A stretch of 11,020 bases of DNA from Chitinophagaceae bacterium (GTDB lineage Bacteria; Bacteroidota; Bacteroidia; Chitinophagales; Chitinophagaceae): the NCBI GenBank assembly GCA_003136915.1, contig PLEB01000164.1:17789-28808 (forward strand), in the 5' to 3' direction. Of the stretch, positions 1 to 7,186 are shown in pieces (the first letter of the stretch is position 1; each line of letters opens with the position of its first letter). The translations under genes and the position numbers were made by a program. The notes beneath the pieces are model-generated. The model saw only the letters and a program-made list of their open reading frames with translations. It did no database searches and had not been told where the DNA came from.

Positions 1-663
1 CATTACATGCGTTTGCCAGGCTCCTACTTCCTCTTCTTTGCTTAGTGCCACCTTCGGAAATTTTGAAGACAAAATGATGAGGATCATCAGCAGGCAGATA
101 ATTGCAAACACCCAGTAAAGTGAAATCCATGGCAGATCCGAAGGCACAAGAGAGCGGAAGGAAGAAATAAGACCGGTATGTGAATTACCCTTCAGGTGGA
201 GCACGAGATAGGAATAAACCAGCGGGCTTATAAAAGAAGCGAGTCCGAAAATCAACTGGGCCAGCACGGAATTAAATGCGTAATGCTCCTCACCGCCGGA
301 GGTCCGCAGTAAAGGATTTATAACCACCTGCAACATCGCCATGCCGCAGCCAATCAGGAAAAGGGAAATTACAGCGGTTAAATAGTTGGGAAAGACCGCT
401 AGCAGAAGCGAGCCTAAAAAAGCAACCACGAATCCCACTGCCATGATCTTTTTTTCTTTGTATTTCTCAATCAGCATTCCGGCAGGAATGGACATAACCC
501 CGTAGGCGATAAAAAAAGCAAATGGTAGAAGGGCAACCAGGGTGAGGCTGAGGTGGAACCCATTGATCATGTCGGGAATCAACGGCCCGATCACATTTGT
601 AAGAAAAGAAATAACAAAGAAAGTAAGCATAATGAGGCTTACGATGTAGTAGTTCCGCTTCAT
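1..663 (-). CDS. FHS-family sugar:proton symporter (MFS), 5' part only
   Basis: Inner-membrane sugar permease of the major facilitator superfamily, closest in pattern to the FHS group (FucP, GluP, NagP). The first 221 codons read without a stop to the left edge, so the C-terminal half is outside the window. About six hydrophobic segments are visible (roughly residues 6-29, 38-61, 73-91, 95-117, 132-153, 178-199). The loop after segment 2 carries the MFS-type pattern IPAGMLIEKYKEKK (59-72). The segment-4 motif LQVVINP (111-117) matches the LQVAANP motif of GluP/NagP-type members; the glutamate that FucP has here (E135) is Q112. The ATG at 661-663 is chosen because an in-frame TAA lies about 15 bases upstream; no Shine-Dalgarno is evident. 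Substrate cannot be read from sequence; GlcNAc or a related hexose would fit the neighbouring glycosidases (inference). Confidence 0.85.
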   Translation of the reverse strand, partial: MKRNYYIVSLIMLTFFVISFLTNVIGPLIPDMINGFHLSLTLVALLPFAFFIAYGVMSIPAGMLIEKYKEKKIMAVGFVVAFLGSLLLAVFPNYLTAVISLFLIGCGMAMLQVVINPLLRTSGGEEHYAFNSVLAQLIFGLASFISPLVYSYLVLHLKGNSHTGLISSFRSLVPSDLPWISLYWVFAIICLLMILIILSSKFPKVALSKEEEVGAWQTHVM

Positions 664-832
664 AATGATGCTTTTTTAATAATCGGAAAGGAGATTAGAA
701 ATGTAAAAATCAACATATATACCTGGCCAGATTATGACGGAGAATAGTCATTGATGTATAAATATATCATGTTTCCTTTAATCATTGCAAATTCAGGATG
801 AATAATTGCCTTGTAATATGAGCTCAAATTTT
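664..832. other. AT-rich spacer upstream of the symporter gene
   Basis: No gene is supported here. The stretch separates the symporter start from the end of the GMC remnant and must hold the symporter promoter, read on the minus strand. A TACATTTC sequence on that strand resembles the Bacteroidota -7 box (TAnnTTTG), but no convincing -33 TTG sits at the right spacing. A 5-bp inverted repeat, ATGAC/GTCAT with an 8-base loop (734-751), and an imperfect AT-rich dyad near 753-771 are too short to call an operator. Confidence 0.3.
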
Positions 833-1057
833 TTATTGGCGTTTCATCTTTACCTTTAAATGATCCGAAAGTCTTATGCTTAATGCAATCAGGGGGAGCG
901 TGGGATTTGGTGCCGCAGCCGTAACAAAGCAGGATGATCCCGCAATAAACAGATTAGCTATACCTTGAACCTTGCAATCAGCATCCACAACGCCTGCTTT
1001 AGGATCCTCACTCATTCTAGACCCTAAATCTAAAGAAGAAAAGAAAATGGACTCCAA
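833..1057 (-). pseudogene. C-terminal remnant of a GMC-family oxidoreductase
   Basis: This minus-strand frame encodes about 65 residues that read like the extreme C-terminus of a GMC (glucose-methanol-choline) FAD oxidoreductase. The pattern is SRMSEDPKAGVVDADCKV, then NLFIAGSS, then PNPTLPLIALSIRLSDHL. In intact enzymes this follows the FAD domain and the substrate domain and carries the H..GT.RM motif plus the NPT asparagine of the catalytic pair. The NPT is kept here; the GT.RM region is altered to LGSRM and its histidine is absent. An in-frame TAA (1058-1060) directly precedes the first possible codon (TTG), and no GMC-like coding is readable between there and the GH2 start. The FAD-binding Rossmann part is therefore missing and the piece cannot be an enzyme. 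The frame is open for over 60 codons and family-consistent, suggesting fairly recent decay. A short real protein is less likely. Confidence 0.8.
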
Positions 1058-1123
1058 TTAAATTTAAAAATACGAAATGAACTTTCTCTATATATTGTAA
1101 CTTAGTCGCCTAACGAATACATT

Positions 1124-3775
1124 ATGAGAAAACTTGTAACGATTGCCTTGCTCATGATCCTCAGCATGTACATCTCGGCCCAGGAAAATAAAAATGGAAA
1201 TACGGTACTGAAAAATGGGTGGAAAATGCAGTCATCCATGACCGTTAGTGTAGCCGGAAATGAAATTTCAACCCCCTCATATAAGGCATCAGGATGGTAC
1301 GATGTCAGCCTTCCTTCAACCATCATCGCCGGTCTCATAAGGAACAAACACTATGATTTTGATCCGTTTTACGGGAATAATCTGGAAAAAATTGCAGGCC
1401 CGGAATTCGATAGCCCTTGGTGGTTCAGAAGGGAATTTGATTTGCCTGCATCAGACAATGGAAAAAATATTACGCTTATCCTACATGGCATAAACTACCG
1501 CGCCAATGTCTGGTTAAATGGCGATTTGATTGCCGATACAAATCACATCATCGGGGCTTTCCGCATATTTGATCTGAACGTTAGCAGCAAAATTAAATAC
1601 AGCGGGACCAATGTATTGGCCTTGGAAGTTGTACGTCCTTTTAATCCGAACAAGCGCGGTGGGGACCTGGCCATCGATTATGCAGACTGGATCCATTACC
1701 CTGCAGATTATAACGGCGGCGTGGTAAATGATGTGGAGATCGCCTCCTGCGATAAAATTGGGGTAAGATACCCGCTGGTTACCACCAGGTTCGACCTACC
1801 CTCTCTGGCTACGGCACATTTACAGGTAGATGCCGAGCTGGTTAACTATTCTGACAAACCGGAATCTGCATTGATAAAAGGAAAAATAAATGATGATATC
1901 AACTTTCAACAGGAAGTGCATCTCCGGCCGGGCGAAACAAGGGATGTGAACTTCGATCCCCGGAATTATCCGCAGCTAAACATAAAAAATCCCCGCATAT
2001 GGTGGCCCTGGCAATACGGCCAGCCGCAACTGAACAGGATAAAACTGGAGGTGGTGAGAAACGGAAAAACAGGAAGTGAGGTTGCTGAAAACTTCGGAAT
2101 ACGGCAAATCACTTCTGAATTGATCGATTCCATGTCGAGAAAATTTATTGTGAATGGAAAGCCGATCATGCTTCGCGGTGCTGCATGGGCTCCGGACATA
2201 TTCCAGCGGCGTTCTCCCGAAAGGCAGGAACAGGAAATCAAACTAGTTCGGGATATGCACATGAATATCGTTCGCTCGGAAGGGAAACTGGAAGACGATA
2301 ATTTTTATGATCTATGTGACAAATACGGGCTGCTGGTCATGACCGGCTGGATGTGTTGCGGCGCCTGGCAATACCCGGACAGATGGGATAGTGTAAAAAG
2401 AAATGTAGCCATGGAATCAGACAGAAGCGTGATCTATTGGCTAAGAAACAAAGCCTGCATATTAACCTGGCTGAATGGCAGCGACATGCCGCCAAGAGAT
2501 ACTGCCGTTGAAAGAGACTATTTAAAAATTGAAAATGATTTGAAATTTCCTGATCCCATCCTTGCTACAGCAAATTCCGAGGTTTCTAAAGTATCCGGCC
2601 ATAGTGGTGTAAAGATGGACGGCCCTTACGAATGGGTTCCGCCGGTATACTGGGAAGCCGATTCCAACAGGCATGGAGGAGCCTGGAGTTTTGCAACAGA
2701 AATATCTCCAGGCCCTTCTATTCCGCCTATGGAAAGCCTGCTCAGATTCATACCGGAAGATTCACTTTCCACGAGCGGAAGCTTCTGGCTCTACCATTGC
2801 GGAACCATGCAATTTGGTAATACAAATATTTTTAACCAGGCGCTTTCTGAAAGATATGGACCCTCTTCAAATATCCGGGATTTTTTGGCAAAAGCCCAGG
2901 CTCAGAATTATGAGGGACACCGCGCCATGATGGAATCCTATGGCCTCAATAAATATCACACGGCAACCGGTGTTGTTCAATGGATGCTGAGCAATCCCTG
3001 GCCCAGCCTGATTTGGCATACGTATGATTATTTCCTCTATCCGGCCGGCACATACTTTGGTATGAAAAAATCGATGGAGCCCCTTCACGTTCAGTATTCT
3101 TATAAATCCAATGAAGTAATTATCAACAATTCATTATTGAAACCTTTCAATAATCTCAGCGTGAAAGCCTCCGTTTATAACGGTGACGGATCCCTGAAAT
3201 ACGAACATTCAATTACAGCTTCCATTGGCCCCGACGATGTCAAAAGATGCTTTGCTATTCCTGATGTGGCTGGCCTGGATTCTGTTTATTTTCTCAGGCT
3301 GGAAATGAAAGATCCATCGGCAAAAACCGTATCACTGAACTGGTACTGGTTATCGAAAGCAGCAGATTCCCTGAATTGGAACAAATCAACCTGGTTTTAC
3401 ACACCACAATCTGCATTTACAGACTTTCAGGGTCTACAAAATCTGCCATTGACTCCATTGAAAGTTAATTATACCACGGAAAAAAATACAATGCAAACCG
3501 TACAGCATATCCGAATTACAAATACAGGCAGTGCCATCGCATTCTTTGTACATATCCGTACACTGAAAAAGAAAGGAGCCGATGATATCCTTCCGGTAAT
3601 TTTCTCCGACAATTACCTCTTGCTGGCACCAGGTGAAACCAGAAATATAGATTGCAGCTATCTGAACAAGGATGCCGGTGAGGGGGTTCCGTATATACTG
3701 ACGTCTGCCTGGAACCTCAATTTGCATGGCAGTATTACCGGGCAGAACGCGGGTGTTGCCAATGAGATGAAGTAA
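1124..3775 (+). CDS. Secreted GH2 exo-beta-D-glucosaminidase-type glycosidase
   Basis: Retaining exo-glycosidase of family GH2, 883 residues, predicted to act outside the cytoplasm after Sec export (signal peptide about 1-19, ending ISA before QENK). Domains in order: jelly-roll sugar-binding domain (about 55-205, with SPWWFRREF near 94), first Ig-like domain (about 210-335), TIM barrel (about 338-640), then two Ig-like domains, the last (about 775-870) resembling the Ig domain of exo-beta-glucosaminidases. The acid/base motif reads NGSD with D454, instead of the N-E of beta-mannosidases and beta-galactosidases. The nucleophile is E526 in FATEISPGPSIP. The 72-residue D-to-E spacing equals that of Amycolatopsis CsxA (D469, E541), the type enzyme of this subfamily. 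Cleavage of terminal GlcN from chitosan-type oligomers is the family expectation; another beta-linked sugar remains possible. The Gfo/Idh gene follows on the same strand and is probably co-transcribed. Confidence 0.88.
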   Translation: MRKLVTIALLMILSMYISAQENKNGNTVLKNGWKMQSSMTVSVAGNEISTPSYKASGWYDVSLPSTIIAGLIRNKHYDFDPFYGNNLEKIAGPEFDSPWWFRREFDLPASDNGKNITLILHGINYRANVWLNGDLIADTNHIIGAFRIFDLNVSSKIKYSGTNVLALEVVRPFNPNKRGGDLAIDYADWIHYPADYNGGVVNDVEIASCDKIGVRYPLVTTRFDLPSLATAHLQVDAELVNYSDKPESALIKGKINDDINFQQEVHLRPGETRDVNFDPRNYPQLNIKNPRIWWPWQYGQPQLNRIKLEVVRNGKTGSEVAENFGIRQITSELIDSMSRKFIVNGKPIMLRGAAWAPDIFQRRSPERQEQEIKLVRDMHMNIVRSEGKLEDDNFYDLCDKYGLLVMTGWMCCGAWQYPDRWDSVKRNVAMESDRSVIYWLRNKACILTWLNGSDMPPRDTAVERDYLKIENDLKFPDPILATANSEVSKVSGHSGVKMDGPYEWVPPVYWEADSNRHGGAWSFATEISPGPSIPPMESLLRFIPEDSLSTSGSFWLYHCGTMQFGNTNIFNQALSERYGPSSNIRDFLAKAQAQNYEGHRAMMESYGLNKYHTATGVVQWMLSNPWPSLIWHTYDYFLYPAGTYFGMKKSMEPLHVQYSYKSNEVIINNSLLKPFNNLSVKASVYNGDGSLKYEHSITASIGPDDVKRCFAIPDVAGLDSVYFLRLEMKDPSAKTVSLNWYWLSKAADSLNWNKSTWFYTPQSAFTDFQGLQNLPLTPLKVNYTTEKNTMQTVQHIRITNTGSAIAFFVHIRTLKKKGADDILPVIFSDNYLLLAPGETRNIDCSYLNKDAGEGVPYILTSAWNLNLHGSITGQNAGVANEMK

Positions 3776-3828
3776 GCCGATCCGGATTCGGGCCCTTGAA
3801 CATAATCCTCTTCACAAATGCATTCAAT

Positions 3829-5352
3829 ATGAAAAAGAACAACACAAAAGCGGATAACAGTAAAATAAGTCGGGGAGATTTTATCAAACAATCCGCATTG
3901 ACCGCAGCGGGATTCTATATTGTTCCCAGGCATGTATTGGGAGGCAGGGGATTTGTTGCCCCCAGCGATAAGTTATACATAGCCGCCATCGGATGCGGCG
4001 GTGAGGCGGAGAATGATATTCATCATTATGCGACTGCGCCTAAAAAGAACGCGGTCATAGCATTTCTCTGCGATGTAGATCAACGGATGGCGGCCCCCCG
4101 GCGAAAGGAATTTCCGAAAGCAGGCTTCTATGAGGACTGGCGCGAACTGTTCCAAAAAGAAAGTAAGCATTTTGACGCGGTTTCTGTCGCCATCCCCGAT
4201 CATAACCACGCGATCGTTGGCTTAAGCGCAATGCAGTTGAATAAACATCTGTACCTGCAAAAACCACTTACCCATGATATATATGAAGCGCGCATACTCA
4301 CGGAAGCGGCAAAAAAATATAAGGTAGTTACGCAGATGGGAGACCAGGGCGCATCCAGCGGGGGCATGCGGACGCTGAGAGAATGGTTTGAAGCGGGACT
4401 GATCGGGGATATAGAAAAAGTGTATAACTGGACAAACCGTCCGGTATGGCCGCAGGGGATTCCCTGGCCCGACAATCATCCACCGGTTCCAAAGGAATTG
4501 AACTGGGATCTCTGGTTGGGTACGGCAGAAAAAACGGACTATATCGACAATCTGGTGCCATTTAACTGGCGGGGCTGGTGGAGATTTGGAACAGGCGCCC
4601 TGGGTGATATGGCATGCCATATCATCGGGCCCTCATTTAAATTGCTGGAACTTGGTTATCCTACTGAAGTCACCTGCAGCGCCAGCACAATCTATTCAGG
4701 AATATTCAAGGAAGCTGATTTTCCTGAAAGCATACCCGTTGCCAGCCAACTCAGATATACATTCAAATTAAAAGACGGAAGGGATCTCAAACTCTATTGG
4801 ATGGATGGCGGAATGGTACCTGACCGTCCGGATGAACTCGATCCGGATCTGAACGAAAATGAAGCGCTGGCAGACACGCCCGAAGTGAATGATTATGAGG
4901 GTGGAAGTTTATTTGTCGGCACCAAAGGCAAGATTTCCTGCGGCTGGGGAGGAACCATTCCGAGACTGCTGCCGCTTTCTCGTAACAAAGAAATAAATGT
5001 TCCTCAAAAATACCCGCGGGTGGAAGGAGATATGGATGGCCACTGGTGGCAGTGGGTGGATGCCTGCATAGCCGGGTATGGAAATGCTGAAGTGGATTCG
5101 CCATTTGTCGGTTATGCAGGTCCGCTTACCGAAACCGTACTTATGGGTAACCTGCTATTGCGGAGCTTTAATTTGCGACAAAAAGTAAAAAAGAATGATC
5201 CGGTTTATGGGGCCATGGAAGAGTTCGATACACCCGGCCGCTACATCAGCTATAAATGGGATGGGGAAAATATGCGGATTACCAATTTTGAGCCAGCCAA
5301 CCAATTCGTGAAGAGGAAATACCGGGACGGCTGGGGAGAGTTGAAATTATAA
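3829..5352 (+). CDS. Gfo/Idh/MocA-family oxidoreductase with degenerate Tat leader
   Basis: NAD(P)-dependent sugar dehydrogenase-type protein, 507 residues from the ATG at 3829; a TTG 33 bases upstream is in frame but lacks support. The leader has the Bacteroidota Gfo/Idh layout (ISRGDFIKQSALTAAG, then IVPRHVLGG), but the twin arginine is R15-G16. The Rossmann domain follows, with a GCGG nucleotide-binding turn (55-58) and the QKP motif (144-146; K145 corresponds to the catalytic lysine of EKP). GDMACH (D260, H264) matches the substrate-site region of the family. The C-terminal part carries GGSLFVGTKGK, as in the long bacterial-type C-terminal domain. Such proteins oxidise or reduce sugars, in some cases at C3, and relatives include GH109 enzymes; the exact reaction is not readable. 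The 53-base gap after the GH2 gene suggests one operon, so its substrate may be the released sugar (inference). Compartment is uncertain because of the leader. Confidence 0.87.
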   Translation: MKKNNTKADNSKISRGDFIKQSALTAAGFYIVPRHVLGGRGFVAPSDKLYIAAIGCGGEAENDIHHYATAPKKNAVIAFLCDVDQRMAAPRRKEFPKAGFYEDWRELFQKESKHFDAVSVAIPDHNHAIVGLSAMQLNKHLYLQKPLTHDIYEARILTEAAKKYKVVTQMGDQGASSGGMRTLREWFEAGLIGDIEKVYNWTNRPVWPQGIPWPDNHPPVPKELNWDLWLGTAEKTDYIDNLVPFNWRGWWRFGTGALGDMACHIIGPSFKLLELGYPTEVTCSASTIYSGIFKEADFPESIPVASQLRYTFKLKDGRDLKLYWMDGGMVPDRPDELDPDLNENEALADTPEVNDYEGGSLFVGTKGKISCGWGGTIPRLLPLSRNKEINVPQKYPRVEGDMDGHWWQWVDACIAGYGNAEVDSPFVGYAGPLTETVLMGNLLLRSFNLRQKVKKNDPVYGAMEEFDTPGRYISYKWDGENMRITNFEPANQFVKRKYRDGWGELKL

Positions 5353-5362
5353 AACCCAAAAA

Positions 5363-5386
5363 AAAGGCTGCCCGGAGGCAGCCTTT
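5363..5386 (-). terminator. Strong intrinsic terminator between converging genes
   Basis: A perfect 10-bp stem, AAAGGCTGCC / GGCAGCCTTT, closes a 4-base CGGA loop. On the minus strand it is followed by an uninterrupted T run (8 Ts including those in the stem), so it is a good rho-independent terminator for the small helical protein gene, whose stop is 16 bases away. On the plus strand it lies 11 bases after the Gfo/Idh stop and is followed only by TTTATC, so it would work more weakly in that direction. It is effectively a shared bidirectional terminator. Confidence 0.85.
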
Positions 5387-5401
5387 ATCACTAAAATAAA
5401 T

Positions 5402-5863
5402 TTAGGCATGGATGGCTCTCTTTACGGCAGCCAAAGCACCATCAATATGCATGTAAGCCCTTCCCTGCAATCCCTGGGCAAATTTATTGTCCTCATCCTG
5501 ACTGATATCTTTTCTTGCCTTGCGCAAAAAATCCATCGCATCATGCAGCCGTCCTGCATGATCAGGATGTTCGTCAACCTTTGGATGATCATTGATATTC
5601 TTGCCATCATCCAGGGCAGCCTTCTTAATTTCATTTATAGCGGCATCTATTTCTTTAACCGCCTGAACTTCGTCAACCGTCCTATCCCAGTTGCCCGGAC
5701 GATGCTCAATCATCCATCGGGCAGCCCGCAAATCCGAAAGCGCATGAAGGTAATATGGATGGTCTACAGTACTTGCAGAAGTTCCGGCTTTTACAGAAGA
5801 TAAGTTCATGGAAAATAAGGCTAGTAACCCGCAGATAATTTTGATGACAGGTAATTTTTTCAT
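5402..5863 (-). CDS. Small exported helical protein of unknown function
   Basis: A 153-residue protein with a Sec signal peptide (about 1-26, ending SSVKA). I recognise the pattern from scattered bacterial hypothetical proteins but know no function. The mature part is almost all helical and rich in A, D, H and K. It seems to be a tandem duplication of a helical hairpin. H35-L39-H40 with ALSDLRAAR (41-49) matches H102-L106-H107 with AMDFLRKAR (109-117). AVKEIDAAINEIKKAA (68-83) matches AYMHIDGALAAVKRAI (136-151). The linker (85-102) holds a conserved-looking DDGKN and several His, Asp and Pro. A periplasmic four-helix bundle is the likely fold; metal or ligand binding by the histidines is speculative. 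The gene stands alone, convergent with Gfo/Idh and divergent from the kelch gene, with its own terminator. The ATG is preceded by AT-rich sequence and no clear Shine-Dalgarno. Confidence 0.85.
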   Translation of the reverse strand: MKKLPVIKIICGLLALFSMNLSSVKAGTSASTVDHPYYLHALSDLRAARWMIEHRPGNWDRTVDEVQAVKEIDAAINEIKKAALDDGKNINDHPKVDEHPDHAGRLHDAMDFLRKARKDISQDEDNKFAQGLQGRAYMHIDGALAAVKRAIHA

Positions 5864-6044
5864 GATGTTTGTTTTTAGTAATAAATATGTGGGTAGTTTT
5901 TATCCGCAACCGCAGCTTATATGAACCTTAAATGAAAATATTTATTGCCATATTTTTCTTCTTAACAATTGATTGACAAAGAAGAGGGGGTAAGCCTGGC
6001 AAGCATTCCAGCCGCCCAATCCCTTTAAAGCAAGTTTAAAATAT

Positions 6045-6052
6045 TATATTTA
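6045..6052 (+). promoter_or_regulatory. Candidate -7 box for the kelch/GH20 pair
   Basis: TATATTTA differs by one base from the Bacteroidota housekeeping -7 consensus TAnnTTTG and lies 18 bases before the kelch ATG at 6071. The TTTA at 6024-6027 is a poor -33 match at slightly short spacing. This would give a very short leader. The rest of the 207-base divergent spacer (5864-6070) shows no gene and no other convincing site; the promoter for the minus-strand gene must also lie in it but I could not place it. Confidence 0.3.
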
Positions 6053-6070
6053 TATCAGGCAAACCGGCTC

Positions 6071-7153
6071 ATGAGAAACAACATTTTCTTCTATATGCTG
6101 CTTTGTTTGTTTGCAATCAGTTGCAGAAAGACTGAGAGCAGTCCGCAAGTGATGAGCTTTACTCCCGGAGACGGGGGTGTAGGTTTAGTCATAACTATCA
6201 AAGGAAATAATTTCGGCTCGTCCGCTTCACATGTTACTATTTATTTCAACACGATCGCTGCATCTCCGTTAACAGTCACCGATTCCCTCATTACTGTACA
6301 GGTTCCCGCCGGCGCAACTTCCGGAAAAATATCTGTTGTTGTGAATGGGATTAAAACTGAAAGCACTGCTATTTTCAGCATTCTTCCAGGCACCTGGACC
6401 AAAAAGGCGGATCTGCCTTTCGCTCCGGGAAGAGCCGGAGGCGCTGGTTTCGCAATTGGCAATAAAGGATACTATATCGGTGGAACAAACAATGGGAATT
6501 ATTTTAACGATGTGTATGAATATGATCCTCCGGTAAACTTCGTTATCGGCAACAAAATCTATATCGGCATTTGTCAGAATGAAAACGGTAATTCAAACGA
6601 ATTCTGGGAGTACGATCCCACCTATGACGCCTGGACTCAAATGGCGAACTTCCCCGGACCTTCCCGTAAGGGCGTGCTTAGTTTTGCGATTGGCAACCAG
6701 GGATTTGTTGGAAGCAATGACCCAAATGTCAATGATTTCTGGATGTATGACCAGAATACAGATATCTGGACGCAAAAAAATAATCCGCCTCCTGGAGTAA
6801 ATTCTTCCTGGCCTGCAAGTTTTGTGATCGGTAACAATGCTTATACAGGTGCCGGCTCAGTAAACAGTCTTTTTTGGAAATACGATCCATTAACAGATAC
6901 CTGGGCGAGCGAAACTGATTTTCCAGGAAATCCTTACGGGCTCTCCGGCTGCTCAATAAATGGCATGGGCTATTTATTTGGATATGAAGACGATTCTTAT
7001 GCTTTCAATCCCACGTCTGATTCCTGGTCCCCTGTCGCTTTTTTCGGTATAAGGGATTTTGGAGTAAGTTTTGTGATCGGCTCCAATGCCTATTATGGCA
7101 CTGGTAGCGGAACAGAAGGTTTCCTAAATGACTTCTGGGAATTTACTCCGTGA
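6071..7153 (+). CDS. IPT/TIG and kelch-repeat lipoprotein
   Basis: A predicted surface or periplasmic lipoprotein of 360 residues. The signal peptide ends in a lipobox AISC with the acylated cysteine at C18, followed by RKTES. Residues about 26-104 form an IPT/TIG Ig-like domain (SFTPGDGGVGLVITIKGNNF). From about 107 to the end there are kelch-type propeller repeats with the recurring pattern FVIGN..Y.G......FW.YDP..D.W; the conserved tryptophans are W109, W188, W233, W278 and W319. Spacings after W188 are about 41-45, but W109 to W188 is 79, and YEYDP (149-153) runs straight into PVNFVIGN, so roughly 18 residues of one repeat appear lost. Proteins of this build usually bind rather than cleave; glycan or protein binding is a guess. 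The GH20 gene starts 33 bases downstream on the same strand, so co-expression is likely. The gene has no counterpart I can name. Confidence 0.83.
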   Translation: MRNNIFFYMLLCLFAISCRKTESSPQVMSFTPGDGGVGLVITIKGNNFGSSASHVTIYFNTIAASPLTVTDSLITVQVPAGATSGKISVVVNGIKTESTAIFSILPGTWTKKADLPFAPGRAGGAGFAIGNKGYYIGGTNNGNYFNDVYEYDPPVNFVIGNKIYIGICQNENGNSNEFWEYDPTYDAWTQMANFPGPSRKGVLSFAIGNQGFVGSNDPNVNDFWMYDQNTDIWTQKNNPPPGVNSSWPASFVIGNNAYTGAGSVNSLFWKYDPLTDTWASETDFPGNPYGLSGCSINGMGYLFGYEDDSYAFNPTSDSWSPVAFFGIRDFGVSFVIGSNAYYGTGSGTEGFLNDFWEFTP

Positions 7154-7186
7154 TTTTTAATTATATTCGGTACTCAATTTCTCAAA

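Noticed and set aside
553..747. 64-codon plus-strand frame over the symporter start
   Set aside because: It is antisense to the conserved symporter N-terminus, its translation shows no family pattern, and it runs on through a non-coding spacer.
734..751. Inverted repeat ATGAC/GTCAT as an operator or terminator
   Set aside because: Only 5 bp of stem with an 8-base loop and no T run; expected by chance in a spacer of this size.
4222..4620. 132-codon minus-strand frame inside the Gfo/Idh gene
   Set aside because: Antisense to the QKP and GDMACH regions of a clearly real gene; composition (many Pro, Cys, His) is typical of a shadow frame.
6006..6021. Short dyad CTGG/CCAG region in the divergent spacer
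   Set aside because: Four-base stem, no second copy and no relation to a promoter box; not distinguishable from chance.
6509..7150. Repeated W/YDP codon blocks as a CRISPR or DNA tandem repeat
   Set aside because: The periodicity is at protein level (kelch repeats of about 41-45 residues) with diverged DNA, not identical repeats with spacers.
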